DNA from: Defluviitaleaceae bacterium
GTDB taxonomy: Bacteria; Bacillota; Clostridia; Lachnospirales; UBA5962
Direction: 5' to 3'
Length of the DNA: 59,746 nt
NCBI GenBank assembly: GCA_009778165.1
Contig: WRKF01000187.1
Location: 1 to 59,746 of the forward strand
Part shown: positions 15,733 to 24,628 of the stretch, piece by piece
Numbering within the stretch: the stretch's first letter is position 1
Layout: each line of letters opens with the position of its first letter
Program-made: the position numbers and the translations under genes
The notes under the pieces: model-generated
Seen by the model: the letters and a program-made list of their open reading frames with translations, nothing else
Told to the model about the DNA's origin: nothing
Database searches by the model: none

Positions 15733-16653
15733 ATGTTGGAGAAAATGGCCAAAAAGGTTGTCAAGAGCTCATTTGCGGTACGCTCATATTTAGCATTTCG
15801 CCGTATCTTTTCCTTGGTAGACGATGCCATCAGAAAGAAGCTGAACAAAAAGCCTGTTCTCTATCTCTTGGAATACCACATGGCTGAACATTGTAACATG
15901 AATTGCAAAAATTGCTTCCACTTTTCTCCGTTGGTAAAAACGGAAACATTCCCGAGTTTGAAGCAATTCAAGTGTGATATTGTAAGGCTTAGTGAAATTT
16001 TCGGAAATATAAAGACTATTCGTTTGATGGGCGGAGAACCTTTGCTAAATAAAGAATTGCCCCATTTTATTTATACGACAAGAAAGGCTTTTCCTAGGGC
16101 AAATATCCATTTGTTAAGTAACGGGCTTTTATATAAAAAAGTGGAAGGTGATCTGCTTGCCGCCATCAAATCTCATAATGTGGTTATACATATATCATTG
16201 TACAAGCCCATGATACCTAAAAGGGACGAAATGGCACGCTACTTTACAGCAAATGGAGTTGAACATTGGATTAGCGACCCCATTTTGCATTTTGCAAAAT
16301 ATATAAATATTGATGGCACCTCAAATCCTAAAAAAGCGGTTCGGCAATGCCCTGCGTCCAGATGTGTTTTTTTAAGCAATGGCAAATTGGCTCGTTGCCC
16401 GTTGCCCTTTAACATCAAGCATTTCAATGAATATTTTAACCAATCCATAAATATGGAGAATGAATTGATTGATATTCATACACAAGGATTAGACGGATTT
16501 GAGTTAAAGAAAAAATTGATTCAACCCATGCAGTCATGCCGCTACTGCGGAAAGTTGGAATGGCGTGATTGGGAACAGATAAATCCACCTATCTCAGCGG
16601 GCGGCGAAAATATAAGAATAGAGGATTTTTGCATTTCTCGTTTGACTGATTAA
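15733..16653 (+). CDS. Radical SAM protein
   Basis: 306 residues, with AAGGGATGGGAAC before the ATG. The [4Fe-4S]-SAM motif is C54-x3-C58-x2-C61 (HCNMNCKNCFHF), followed by IRLMGGEPLLNKELPHF (the GGEP SAM-contact motif). C-terminal cysteines in QCPASRCVFLSNGKLARCPLPF-like sequence (positions about 202-217) and CRYCG near 275 suggest an auxiliary cluster of SPASM type. Many such enzymes modify peptides or build sugar-like metabolites; nothing in the sequence fixes the substrate. It follows PMT 2 by 38 bases and precedes a chemoreceptor by 62. No RiPP precursor or transporter is adjacent. Confidence 0.85.
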   Translation: MLEKMAKKVVKSSFAVRSYLAFRRIFSLVDDAIRKKLNKKPVLYLLEYHMAEHCNMNCKNCFHFSPLVKTETFPSLKQFKCDIVRLSEIFGNIKTIRLMGGEPLLNKELPHFIYTTRKAFPRANIHLLSNGLLYKKVEGDLLAAIKSHNVVIHISLYKPMIPKRDEMARYFTANGVEHWISDPILHFAKYINIDGTSNPKKAVRQCPASRCVFLSNGKLARCPLPFNIKHFNEYFNQSINMENELIDIHTQGLDGFELKKKLIQPMQSCRYCGKLEWRDWEQINPPISAGGENIRIEDFCISRLTD

Positions 16654-16715
16654 ACCGCTTTGCTTCGGCTAATGCAAATAGAAAATCACTTAATACTTAA
16701 TATTAGGAGGCAAAC

Positions 16716-18995
16716 ATGAAATTAGTAAATGACATGAAAATTGGTGCCAAGCTGAAATGGGCGTTTGGGCTACTGTTGATTCTCGCAACAGTTAATGCCG
16801 GATTTGGCATAATGCACGTAAATCAGGTAAACAGTGATTATTATCATTCAAAAGCGTATCCAAACATGAGGTATTATTCACTGTACAGAATGTTCCAACA
16901 TATAACAAGTTTGGAGCGTTATGTAGCTCATATCGCTTTGTATAGCATTGATGAGAGCGGTGAGCGTAGTATTTATGAACTACTGAACTCATTGGATAGT
17001 ACAGTCGAGCTGACTCGTGCCGATATTGAGTTTTACAGGAATTCTATCATTTCTGATCCGCGGCTAACTACTGTCATGCAGACATCGTATTTGGAAAACG
17101 TGAACCAATTAGAACTCTACTTTGAAGAATATGCTGACAGAGTAGTGAACCAAATTTATAACACCGCACTTTATGGCAGTCAGGGCGAACTGTTTGAATT
17201 GGTTCATGAGGGTACGTTTATATACAGCAGTATGAGCGAACAAATCAATTTGATGTATTCTCTATATTCTGGGCGTATGTATGAAACTGCCGAGCGGCTT
17301 AACAGTTTGGCAATTTTTGCGATGCAGATACTCGCAATAATTGCTATAATATGTATAGTGGTAGGGATGACAACTGCTGTGATTGTTTCAAGAGCTATCA
17401 CTCTGCCGATTAAAGAAATAGTTGCAACTTTGAACAGTGTTTCTGATGGTAACTTTAACATAAACAAACGTGCGAGGTCTAAATCAAAAGACGAAATAGG
17501 GCAGTTATCCGCCAGCACTTACAATCTCATTGATACGATTGAAGCTATTTCAAGCGATTTAATGCAGATGCACCACCAATTTGCCGTTTCAGGAGATATA
17601 GACCATCGCATTGATTCATCAAGGTACAAGAACTCCTTCAAGTCAGTCGTTGAAGGAGTCAACGGAATTGTGGATGTGAATGTCAAAACCATGATGATTA
17701 CGGTTGATACACTTGAAAAAGTCAAAAACGGCAATTTTGAAGTGGAAATAGCCGACATGCCGGGCAAGCAGACGATTTTGCCCGAAACTTTAAGAAGCAT
17801 AACGGCAAAGCTGAGGGAAATATATGCCGCAATAAATTCTCTAGCAACGAGCGCGGCAATGGGAAAATTCGATATGCGAATGAATGCAGAAAACTTTGAG
17901 GGCGGTTGGGCAAACTTGATAATCGACTTAAACAACGTCGTTATTTCCGTGGAAAAGCCCCTTGCCGCAATAGAATCCTCATTTGTTAAAATGCAAGCCG
18001 GCGATTTTGCAAATGCACAAATCAATGAAGTTTACGAAGGCACGTTCGACAAGCTGCGAATAGCCTTGAACACCACAACGCAAATGACTTTGAGCTATAT
18101 CGATGAAATTGCAACAGTTCTATCGGAAATGTCAAAAGGCGACTTGACCGTATCCATAGACCGCACTTACTTCGGCGCATACGCACCAATCAAGGCTTCG
18201 TTTTCCTTGATTCTCGATTCTTTGAACATGACGATAAACGATATACAACATTCTGCATCCGCAGTTTTGCAGAGTGCCCAGCAAGTTTCTGATTTATCGG
18301 CATCACTTGCCCAAGGCTCAAAAAAACAATCCAGTGCCGTAACTGAAGTGAGTACGATGATGGAGGCGATAAATACCAACGCAGATCAGGCTGCGGCAGA
18401 TGCAAAAAATGCACACGGATATACAATGCGTTCTGCCGAAAACACAAAACATGGCAGCTTTGCCGTTAATGCAATGATGGACACCATGGGCAAAATCAGG
18501 ACTGCCGGAGACGGCATTACCGGAATAATCAAGACCATTGACAGTATCGCCTTTCAAACAAATTTGCTGGCACTAAACGCATCCGTGGAATCGGCACGAG
18601 CAGGCGAGCATGGCAGAGGATTCAGTGTTGTAGCGGAAGAGGTTCGCAATTTGGCTAATCGCAGCCAACAATCCGTTAAAGATACAACCGTGATTATAGA
18701 CGAAAATACAAGCAATGTTGAACAGGGTGTGCTTAATTCGTCTCAAGTTGCAAATGTGTTTAAAACCATACAAGAGGATATTGACAAGATTTTGGTGCTG
18801 ATGTTCCAAATTACCGATATTTCCAAAAAGCAGACGGAATCCATCTCGACCGTAAGCGTTAATGTAGGTGAAATATCACAAGTCATTGCGGACAATTCCC
18901 TCATGGCAGGCAGGTCGGAGTCGGCATCAGATGAACTGAATGCACAAGCTCAAAAAATGGAAAAACTTGTGTCGTTCTTCAAAGTGAGGAGTTGA
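16716..18995 (+). CDS. Methyl-accepting chemotaxis protein
   Basis: 759 residues, with TAGGAGG before the ATG. TM1 is near residues 13-33; an extracellular helical sensor of about 165 residues follows; TM2 is near 200-225. A HAMP domain ([20 protein letters not shown]) leads into two or more further HAMP-like repeats ([29 protein letters not shown]). The cytoplasmic signalling tip is conserved: [20 protein letters not shown] and [13 protein letters not shown]. It senses an external signal and controls CheA-CheW, or a dedicated pathway. No che genes are in the window; instead it is followed in the same direction, 9 bases later, by a two-component pair. Confidence 0.93.
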   Translation: MKLVNDMKIGAKLKWAFGLLLILATVNAGFGIMHVNQVNSDYYHSKAYPNMRYYSLYRMFQHITSLERYVAHIALYSIDESGERSIYELLNSLDSTVELTRADIEFYRNSIISDPRLTTVMQTSYLENVNQLELYFEEYADRVVNQIYNTALYGSQGELFELVHEGTFIYSSMSEQINLMYSLYSGRMYETAERLNSLAIFAMQILAIIAIICIVVGMTTAVIVSRAITLPIKEIVATLNSVSDGNFNINKRARSKSKDEIGQLSASTYNLIDTIEAISSDLMQMHHQFAVSGDIDHRIDSSRYKNSFKSVVEGVNGIVDVNVKTMMITVDTLEKVKNGNFEVEIADMPGKQTILPETLRSITAKLREIYAAINSLATSAAMGKFDMRMNAENFEGGWANLIIDLNNVVISVEKPLAAIESSFVKMQAGDFANAQINEVYEGTFDKLRIALNTTTQMTLSYIDEIATVLSEMSKGDLTVSIDRTYFGAYAPIKASFSLILDSLNMTINDIQHSASAVLQSAQQVSDLSASLAQGSKKQSSAVTEVSTMMEAINTNADQAAADAKNAHGYTMRSAENTKHGSFAVNAMMDTMGKIRTAGDGITGIIKTIDSIAFQTNLLALNASVESARAGEHGRGFSVVAEEVRNLANRSQQSVKDTTVIIDENTSNVEQGVLNSSQVANVFKTIQEDIDKILVLMFQITDISKKQTESISTVSVNVGEISQVIADNSLMAGRSESASDELNAQAQKMEKLVSFFKVRS

Positions 18996-19004
18996 GAGTT
19001 TGAT

Positions 19005-19697
19005 ATGCAAAGAATACTGATAGCAGATGACAGCAAACAAATCGTTACCGTTTTAGAAAAATATGCGAAAAAAGAAGGATTTGCGGTTACGGTAGCACAC
19101 GATGGCGAAGATGCCTTGCGAAAAGCACTTTACACAACCTTTGACATAATACTGCTCGATGTGATGATGCCCGGTAAAGACGGTTTTGAAGTATGCCGAG
19201 AAATTCGTAGAAATTCCACTACTCCGATTATTATGATAACTGCACGAGGAGAGGATTATGAGCGTGTCATGGGGCTTGATATTGGAGCAGACGATTATAT
19301 TGTTAAGCCTTTCTCAGCCAATGAAGTTATGGCAAGAGTACGAGCTGTACTTAGGCGTATTTCTCACAAAGGAGGCTCCGCTGCACAGATATTCACTTTT
19401 GACGGTTTAAAGGTGGATATAGACAAACATATAACACAAATAGACGGCGTGGAAATTATCTTAACCAAAAAAGAGGCTGAGATTTTATATACCCTTGCAA
19501 CCAACAGAAACAAGGTGTTTTCGAGAGACAATCTTGTTGACAGCTTGTGGGGATGGGATTACTCGGGTGATACACGAACAGTTGATACCCATATCAAACG
19601 ACTACGAGCAAAATTGGATGAAGTACCTCACCCCGGTTGGGAAATAAAAACTATATGGGGTAAGGGTTATAAATTTGAGGTGAGAAATGAAAAATAA
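19005..19697 (+). CDS. OmpR/PhoB-type response regulator
   Basis: 230 residues. The receiver domain has the acidic pair IADDS, phospho-acceptor D52 in ILLDVMMPG, T in MITARGED and K in YIVKPFS. The C-terminal winged helix ends with TRTVDTHIKRLRAKLDE and IKTIWGKGYKFE. It is a DNA-binding regulator phosphorylated by the histidine kinase whose gene overlaps its end by 11 bases. Targets are unknown; co-transcription with the chemoreceptor gene suggests that the two share a signal or stimulus. Confidence 0.95.
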   Translation: MQRILIADDSKQIVTVLEKYAKKEGFAVTVAHDGEDALRKALYTTFDIILLDVMMPGKDGFEVCREIRRNSTTPIIMITARGEDYERVMGLDIGADDYIVKPFSANEVMARVRAVLRRISHKGGSAAQIFTFDGLKVDIDKHITQIDGVEIILTKKEAEILYTLATNRNKVFSRDNLVDSLWGWDYSGDTRTVDTHIKRLRAKLDEVPHPGWEIKTIWGKGYKFEVRNEK

Positions 19698-21153
19698 AAT
19701 TCTTTTTAGGCTGTTTCGTTATTTTGCTCTTTCATTATGTATTTTTGCCGTTGTCGCTGCTGCTATATATTTGTTTTTGCATACAAGGCACAATGTTGAA
19801 TATCACAGAGCAGAGCTTATAAGGCAAACTGCTCAAACAGCGGAAGTTTTATCAAGTGTGCTTGAAACAGGCACATCCTCGGGCATGGGCGGCGGCTTGG
19901 GCTCGTATCTTAGATTTATTGAAAATGTAACCATGAACGAGGTATGGGTTATAGAACACAGCTCAGATGAAATCACCTTTAGCCTAAACCACACACAGCA
20001 AAACGGGCTTATGTTGAGGGATTTGCCCTACGAGGCAACACAGGTGGTTTCGGGAGCCTTAAACGGGATAACTTCACTTACCGAAAGTTTCAATACTTTC
20101 ATGGATGCCTCTACTATAACAGCCGCCGCACCAATCATAGGGAGCGGCGGAGATATTATAGGCGTAGCACTCGTTCACTCGAAAACTTCAAACGCAAATG
20201 ATGACTTTTACTACAGCATCGAAATACTGACGTTCAGCATAATGACCGCAATATTATCTTCGATTTTTATGGCATTTTTCCTTTCGATGCGTTTTACTAA
20301 ACCTCTCGAAAAAATGAAAGAAGCAGCCCTCTTAATATACGGTGGCGACTATTCTGCAAAAACGAATGTAGAGCAATCAGATGAAATTGGAGAGCTTGCC
20401 TCCGTTTTGGACGATATGGCAAAAAGGCTTGATGTTTCGTCCCAAGAAAGTGCAAAACTCGATAAACTGAGACGTGATTTTGTTGCTAACGTATCCCACG
20501 AATTAAGAACGCCAATAACGGTTATACGCAGCTCATCCGAAGCCATTTGTGACGGCATGGTAATCGAACGTGAGGAAATTTTGGAATACAACAACCAAAT
20601 ATTCAATGAGAGTATTTATCTCGAAAGGCTTGTGTCTGACCTACTTGACCTTGCAAGATTGCAAAACCCGGATTTTGCAATCGAAATGCAAAGCATTGAT
20701 TTGAAAAATGTTGTGGGCGATGTGGTTCGCAGTATGAGACGAATCGCCGAACAAAAGAATGTACAACTTGCATTTGCGTGTAATGACGAAGATTTTATGA
20801 CTGTCGGCGATTATGGAAGGTTAAGGCAAATGATAATGATTATCTTAGACAACGCAATTAAATTTTCGCCGGAAAATAAGCCAATAGACATTGCTATTTC
20901 AAAAAGCGTCGACATTATAAGTATTACCGTACGGGACAAAGGCTGCGGCATACGCTCCGACGACCTTCCGCATATTTTTGAGAGGTTTTATAAACAGCGT
21001 ACCGAACAAAACAAAACAGGCACGGGATTGGGGCTTGCCATTACAAAACAAATAGCCGACAGGCATAACGCAATTGTCAGTGTTATAAGCAATGAGAGCA
21101 GTGGCTGCGAGTTTGTTATTAAATTCAAGGAGTTTGTTTTGGCACAAAATTAA
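19687..21153 (+). CDS. Sensor histidine kinase
   Basis: 488 residues. TM1 near 8-32, an extracellular sensor of about 145 residues, TM2 near 180-200, HAMP (RFTKPLEKMKEAALLIYGGD), HisKA with phospho-acceptor H271 in ANVSHELRTPITVI, and HATPase_c with the N box MIMIILDNAIKFSP, KGCGIRSDDLPHIFERF and GTGLGLAI. It autophosphorylates and passes phosphate to the response regulator encoded just upstream. The ligand is unknown. Confidence 0.95.
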   Translation: MKNKILFRLFRYFALSLCIFAVVAAAIYLFLHTRHNVEYHRAELIRQTAQTAEVLSSVLETGTSSGMGGGLGSYLRFIENVTMNEVWVIEHSSDEITFSLNHTQQNGLMLRDLPYEATQVVSGALNGITSLTESFNTFMDASTITAAAPIIGSGGDIIGVALVHSKTSNANDDFYYSIEILTFSIMTAILSSIFMAFFLSMRFTKPLEKMKEAALLIYGGDYSAKTNVEQSDEIGELASVLDDMAKRLDVSSQESAKLDKLRRDFVANVSHELRTPITVIRSSSEAICDGMVIEREEILEYNNQIFNESIYLERLVSDLLDLARLQNPDFAIEMQSIDLKNVVGDVVRSMRRIAEQKNVQLAFACNDEDFMTVGDYGRLRQMIMIILDNAIKFSPENKPIDIAISKSVDIISITVRDKGCGIRSDDLPHIFERFYKQRTEQNKTGTGLGLAITKQIADRHNAIVSVISNESSGCEFVIKFKEFVLAQN

Positions 21154-21160
21154 TGGTTGA

Positions 21161-21376
21161 TTACAAATTCCGCAAAAATTCGTCCAAGCTAACGCCGGCA
21201 AGCGACAGAATGGATTGTAACGTCCCACGACGGACTTCACGGTGATTTGGCACAATCGTTGTCCGACTGCCATTGGAATATTTCATATGGCTGCCCTTTT
21301 GAGATACAAAGCGAAAGCCCAGTCTTTCTAGGGCTTTCACGATTGCTTGGGACGTAAGCACAGGGTATTTTGGCAT
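21161..21376 (-). CDS. hicA: HicA-type mRNA interferase toxin
   Basis: 71 residues from ATG 21376, which overlaps the hicB stop by one base (TGATG). It has the compact dsRBD-like HicA fold features: LTSQAIVKALERLGF, the catalytic histidine in SQKGSHMKY, and IVPNHREVRRGTLQSIL. HicA cleaves mRNA and is held inactive by HicB. It is convergent with the histidine kinase gene 8 bases away. The antitoxin-first order differs from the classic hicAB order of E. coli but is common in Firmicutes. Confidence 0.92.
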   Translation of the reverse strand: MPKYPVLTSQAIVKALERLGFRFVSQKGSHMKYSNGSRTTIVPNHREVRRGTLQSILSLAGVSLDEFLRNL

Positions 21377-21594
21377 CACACGACAACCTCTAAATTCGCC
21401 ATGTAAACCAACGGAACGTCCATCGGCGGCTCATCTTCATAAAAAAGCGAAATCGCCTCTTCCACGTTTTGCAAAGCCGCCTCAACGCTCTTGCCCTGCG
21501 AAGTTACGCCGTTTTCCAAGCATCTTGCGATATACCAATCGTCCTCACGAACAACGGCAACTGTGAAATTTTTAGTCATTTTTGTCTGTTCCAT
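21376..21594 (-). CDS. hicB: HicB-type antitoxin, short form
   Basis: 72 residues from ATG 21594, with TTGGAGG 8 bases upstream; the longer frame from 21660 lacks a ribosome site. The single partial RNase H-like HicB domain is visible: NFTVAVVREDDWYIARCLE, GVTSQGKSVEAALQNVEEAI and LYEDE-like acidic sequence. There is no C-terminal HTH or ribbon-helix-helix, so any autoregulation would need another factor or the complex with HicA. Confidence 0.9.
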   Translation of the reverse strand: MEQTKMTKNFTVAVVREDDWYIARCLENGVTSQGKSVEAALQNVEEAISLFYEDEPPMDVPLVYMANLEVVV

Positions 21595-21720
21595 AATAGC
21601 AACCTCCAAGCCATTTTTTGTTATAATAACACAAGTTTGGCAAAAAGGCAAAATTTGCACTGTTCAACAATAAATTTGCCATAAATGACGTTTTTGTATA
21701 TAATAATTTTTATACTCACA

Positions 21721-21762
21721 AGCAAAAGAATTTTATTAAAATTTCTAGTGCATTCTTTTGCT
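21721..21762. repeat. Stem-loop with GCTATA end (AGCAAAAGAA type)
   Basis: AGCAAAAGAA (21721-21730) pairs with TTCTTTTGCT (21753-21762), followed directly by ATA and a half-copy of family A. Its left arm also occurs as TAGCAAAAGAATTTT right after the coiled-coil gene at 732. Confidence 0.6.
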
Positions 21763-21764
21763 AT

Positions 21765-21780
21765 AGCAAATTAACTTTTC
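21765..21780. repeat. Family A half-element
   Basis: TATAGCAAATTAACTTTTC is the left arm of family A with no matching right arm. It directly follows the stem-loop at 21721-21762 and lies 32 bases before the aldo/keto reductase start. It is probably a truncated copy. Confidence 0.6.
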
Positions 21781-21811
21781 ATTATCAGATTATCAGAAGG
21801 GAGCAATAAAC

Positions 21812-22747
21812 ATGAAAAAAATAGCACTTGGAAAAATAGGGCCTATATCTTCCGCAATAGCACTCGGCTGTATGCGTTTGAAAGATATGAAAGTAGGCGA
21901 TGTAGGGACATTGATAGAAACAGCCCTTGAAAACGGTATAAATCTGTTCGATCACGCAGATATATATGGGGCAGGGTATTGTGAAGAAATTTTTGGCAAA
22001 GCACACAAAGAGTTCAAAATACCTAGAGAAAAAATGGTAATACAGTCAAAATGCGGCATTGAACGCGGCCCACAAGGACCTAACACCTCTTTCAATTTTG
22101 GCTACGACTATATAATCAAAGCTGTGGAAGGCAGCATCAAGCGTTTGGAGTGCGAATATTTAGATATTTTAGCACTGCATCGTCCGGACACATTGGTAGA
22201 TCCTACTGCGGTTGCAGAAGCCTTTGACAACCTGTACACAAGAGGTCTTGTACGCTATTTTGGTGTAAGCAACCAAAACCCGATGGAAACAGAGCTTTTG
22301 CAACAAGCCACACCACACAAGCTAATAGTGAACCAACTACAGTTCGGCCCGGCTCATACACCAATGATAGACATAAATATATACGCAAACAGGCCGGACG
22401 CAAAAGCTATGCTTAAAGAAGGTGAAATATTAAATTACAGTCGCATAAACAAAATCACAATACAGGCTTGGTCGCCGTTCGCAATAAGTGACCGTAGCAA
22501 ATTTTTCTTTGACGACGAAAAATATGCCGAGCTAAACGGCGTTATAAACCAACTGGCACAAAAATATGAATTGCAGCCAAACGCAATAGCTACTGCATGG
22601 ATATTGCGCCATCCGGCGGAAATTCAAGTGATAGTGGGTACAACAAAACCACAGCGGATAAAAGAAATAGCAAAAGCGAGCAGCATAACATTGACACACA
22701 AAGAATGGTACGATATATACAAAGCAGCAGGCAATCAACTGCCATAG
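21812..22747 (+). CDS. Aldo/keto reductase
   Basis: 311 residues, with AAGGGAG before the ATG. A TIM-barrel AKR is shown by INLFDHADIYGAG (catalytic Asp and Tyr region), VIQSKCGIERG (catalytic Lys), LDILALHRPDTLVDP (catalytic His) and RYFGVSNQNP. It resembles YdhF-like NADPH-dependent reductases acting on small carbonyls; the physiological substrate is unknown. It is monocistronic and flanked on both sides by small repeat elements, which may have brought in or displaced its neighbours. Confidence 0.9.
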   Translation: MKKIALGKIGPISSAIALGCMRLKDMKVGDVGTLIETALENGINLFDHADIYGAGYCEEIFGKAHKEFKIPREKMVIQSKCGIERGPQGPNTSFNFGYDYIIKAVEGSIKRLECEYLDILALHRPDTLVDPTAVAEAFDNLYTRGLVRYFGVSNQNPMETELLQQATPHKLIVNQLQFGPAHTPMIDINIYANRPDAKAMLKEGEILNYSRINKITIQAWSPFAISDRSKFFFDDEKYAELNGVINQLAQKYELQPNAIATAWILRHPAEIQVIVGTTKPQRIKEIAKASSITLTHKEWYDIYKAAGNQLP

Positions 22748-22764
22748 AAAAGATACACACAACA

Positions 22765-22814
22765 AGCAAATTAACTTTTCTGATTAAAAGGGGGAAATGA
22801 AAAGTTAATTTGCT
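22765..22814. repeat. Stem-loop element, family A copy 2
   Basis: AGCAAATTAACTTTT (22765-22779) pairs perfectly with AAAAGTTAATTTGCT (22800-22814) over 15 bp around a 20-base loop. It starts 17 bases after the aldo/keto reductase stop and abuts family B copy 3. It may double as a terminator. Confidence 0.85.
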
Positions 22815-22816
22815 AC

Positions 22817-22885
22817 AGCTATTCCACTTAATTCTGACCCTTTCAAAAATAAAATTAAGTGGAATAGCATTCTAAATTCAGCAGC
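22817..22885. repeat. MITE-like element, family B copy 3 (inverted, truncated)
   Basis: It matches the reverse complement of the family B element at 5009-5126 over its 17-bp hairpin (AGCTATTCCACTTAATT ... ) and on through TCTAAATTCAGCAG, then diverges. It lies 2 bases from family A copy 2. Confidence 0.8.
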
Positions 22886-22960
22886 AATTCCTTAGTATGT
22901 GAGTGCGAGGTTTTTGGAGGTTTCCTATAGCAAAAAAGTGTACCGGAATAACTTGACGCA
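22885..22960. repeat. Diverged repeat unit R, copy 1
   Basis: CAATTCCTTAG...AGGTTTTTGGAGGTTTCCTATAGCAAAAAAGTG...CTTGAC resembles 24565-24622 (CAATTCCTAAG...AGGTTTTTGTAGGTTGCCTTTGCAAAAAAATGACAGACTTGAC). Between the two copies lie the MNT-HEPN pair and a small membrane protein gene. Confidence 0.5.
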
Positions 22961-22979
22961 TCAAGCCCAACTTTTTCGG

Positions 22980-23435
22980 CTACACCATATCTTCTCGTGT
23001 GAGTTGTTCTATTTTGTGACCCTCCTGTGAGAGTCTATTTTGTCGGTCTTGTTGTTCTTGTATTTTAATTCTAAATTTTTCTAGCCAATCATATAATAAA
23101 AAAGCCTCATCTTCATCTACTAAAACAAAATTTTTGCCAGGATAATTAGTGTCAAAATAATAACCTTTGAGAGAACGAAACCAGGAATTATCCTCTTGAG
23201 TATATTTTTCACCTAATATCTGTTCTACACGTTTAGCTAACATAGTTACGTTATGCGATGATAAAATTTCTTTGTCTTTAGGATCTCCGTTTTCATTAAC
23301 AATATGTTTTAAGGATTTTTCGACATACTGTTCTATCATTCTAACACAGTGATTATACGATTTATATTTTTTTATATTTATCGCCATAATATAATCCATT
23401 TCTGCCAGGTTCTTAAAATCATATATTTCGTTCAT
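22980..23435 (-). CDS. HEPN-domain protein, partner of MNT nucleotidyltransferase
   Basis: 151 mostly helical residues. The stretch HNVTMLAKRVEQILGE...FRSLKGYYFDTNYPG is typical of PF05168-type HEPN domains. The C-terminus is charged and Gln-rich. Its gene overlaps the end of the nucleotidyltransferase gene by 17 bases. MNT-HEPN pairs act as toxin-antitoxin modules in which the HEPN protein is often an RNase and the MNT protein inactivates it by AMPylation. The catalytic Rx4-6H motif of RNase HEPN proteins is not evident here, so RNase activity is uncertain. Confidence 0.8.
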   Translation of the reverse strand: MNEIYDFKNLAEMDYIMAINIKKYKSYNHCVRMIEQYVEKSLKHIVNENGDPKDKEILSSHNVTMLAKRVEQILGEKYTQEDNSWFRSLKGYYFDTNYPGKNFVLVDEDEAFLLYDWLEKFRIKIQEQQDRQNRLSQEGHKIEQLTREDMV

Positions 23436-23733
23436 ATAAAATTTTTCCTTTTTCGAAAATATCTTTTCTAATATCTAAATTGTTTAGAAATCCTGACTCA
23501 TTCACAAAAACCAAATCATATTTGCACGGTGGATGGGCTTCCTCTATTAACGAATCTATTAAATTAAACAACTCTTTAGTATAACTCCCTTCAATGACAA
23601 CAGCTATATCAATATCACTGTGTACTTTAGGTGAACCGTAGGCTTCGCTGCCAAACAAAATTATTTTTTTTATTTCTAAGGGGAAAATATTCCTCAAAAA
23701 AGAATCGAAAAATTTACGTGTTACATAACGCAT
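23419..23733 (-). CDS. Minimal nucleotidyltransferase (MNT)
   Basis: 104 residues, with TAGGAG before the ATG. The pol-beta-type motif is complete: IILFGSEAYGSPKVHSDIDIAVV, in which GS and the two Asp residues (D40, D42) bind nucleotide and metal, with a third acid in YDLVFV. It is the likely antitoxin of the downstream HEPN gene, modifying it with AMP. Alternatively it is a stand-alone nucleotidyltransferase, but the overlap argues for a module. Confidence 0.88.
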   Translation of the reverse strand: MRYVTRKFFDSFLRNIFPLEIKKIILFGSEAYGSPKVHSDIDIAVVIEGSYTKELFNLIDSLIEEAHPPCKYDLVFVNESGFLNNLDIRKDIFEKGKILYERNI

Positions 23734-24185
23734 ATTTAATTTCTCCTAAATAATATAACACACTATAACACATTATATGGATATGTTTTATTCTGCTCAG
23801 TTCCACCAAAAGTATACTATAGTTATATTATGGTTGTCAATCGGGATTTTTTTCATTTTAATACTGTCCCTTCTATGATTATTTGCCATTAAATATTGTT
23901 TATGTTACAATTTATGGAATGCGGACACTAAGGAAGGCTTTTAACCCCAAAAAATTTGGACGATTGTTTGCATTTGGCATTTGCGGTAGTATACGATAAA
24001 AAATCCGGAAAACATTTAAGCGGATCAATAAAAAGAATTTTTGTAAAACGAGCCAAAATTCAATGATAACACCACTCTCAATTAAAATCATGGGTTGGCT
24101 TTGCGGCAAAATCAGTGAAAAACAGATTTTCAGCAACCGCTTGCTGCCCATGCATTAATCTGAGGTTGACATAAGGAGATAGCAT
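23734..24185. other. Gene-poor stretch with a short degraded frame
   Basis: 452 bases. A plus-strand frame of only 25 codons begins ATGCGGACACTAAGG at 23919 and continues RKAFNPKKFGRLFAFG before a stop; further fragments follow in other frames up to about 24157. This looks like a decayed gene that I could not identify. A leader with AAGGAG at 24174 serves the next gene. Confidence 0.4.
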
Positions 24186-24416
24186 TTGTTTCTAACAATA
24201 ATTAGTGTAATAACTAGTGCAGCTATAGCATATACTATCCTATATTTTGTTATAAAAGCGGCTGTACGAAATGGGATTATTGAAGCTCGGCACATAGACA
24301 ATACAAATGGCAGTAGTGGTAATAATAGTAAACTTCCACAAAAAACTTGCCCTAACTGCAATAAAAATCACGACTTTGATTATCCAAAGTGTCCGCACTG
24401 TAATCATCAGCACTAG
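24186..24416 (+). CDS. Small membrane protein with C-terminal zinc ribbon
   Basis: 76 residues starting at TTG 24186, with AAGGAG 6 bases upstream. One transmembrane helix (residues about 2-24) is followed by VRNGIIEARHID, a short linker and a zinc ribbon CPNCNKN...CPHCNHQH (two CPxC knuckles at the C-terminus). The TM plus VRxGIIEA segment resembles small Clostridial proteins of the DUF6019 type. Likely membrane-bound with the ribbon in the cytoplasm. Function unknown. Confidence 0.65.
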   Translation: MFLTIISVITSAAIAYTILYFVIKAAVRNGIIEARHIDNTNGSSGNNSKLPQKTCPNCNKNHDFDYPKCPHCNHQH

Positions 24417-24468
24417 ACCACACCCAAAAGCTGCGGGCTCTCGACAAGAAACTACTCAAAACAAAACA

Positions 24469-24571
24469 AGGAATTGTCGTTTAATGAAGTTCACAAGCCG
24501 CTCGTACGAAACTATGCGTAAACACCTCGTGTTTCTGTCTGCGATGTGAGCTTGACTTTACGACAATTCCT
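24469..24571. repeat. Inverted repeat AGGAATTGTCGT
   Basis: AGGAATTGTCGT (24469-24480) and ACGACAATTCCT (24560-24571) are perfect 12-base inverted repeats 79 bases apart. TTCAC/GTGAG and AAGTTCA-like sequences continue partial symmetry inward. The right arm runs into repeat unit R copy 2 (24565-24622). It could be the ends of a small mobile element. Confidence 0.5.
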
Positions 24572-24622
24572 AAGTTCATCAGGTTTTTGTAGGTTGCCTT
24601 TGCAAAAAAATGACAGACTTGA
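24565..24622. repeat. Diverged repeat unit R, copy 2
   Basis: Same unit as 22885-22960: CAATTCCT, then AGGTTTTTGTAGGTTGCC, a CAAAAAAA run and CTTGAC. It ends a few bases before the truncated reading frame on the minus strand. Confidence 0.5.
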
Positions 24623-24628
24623 CCAACA

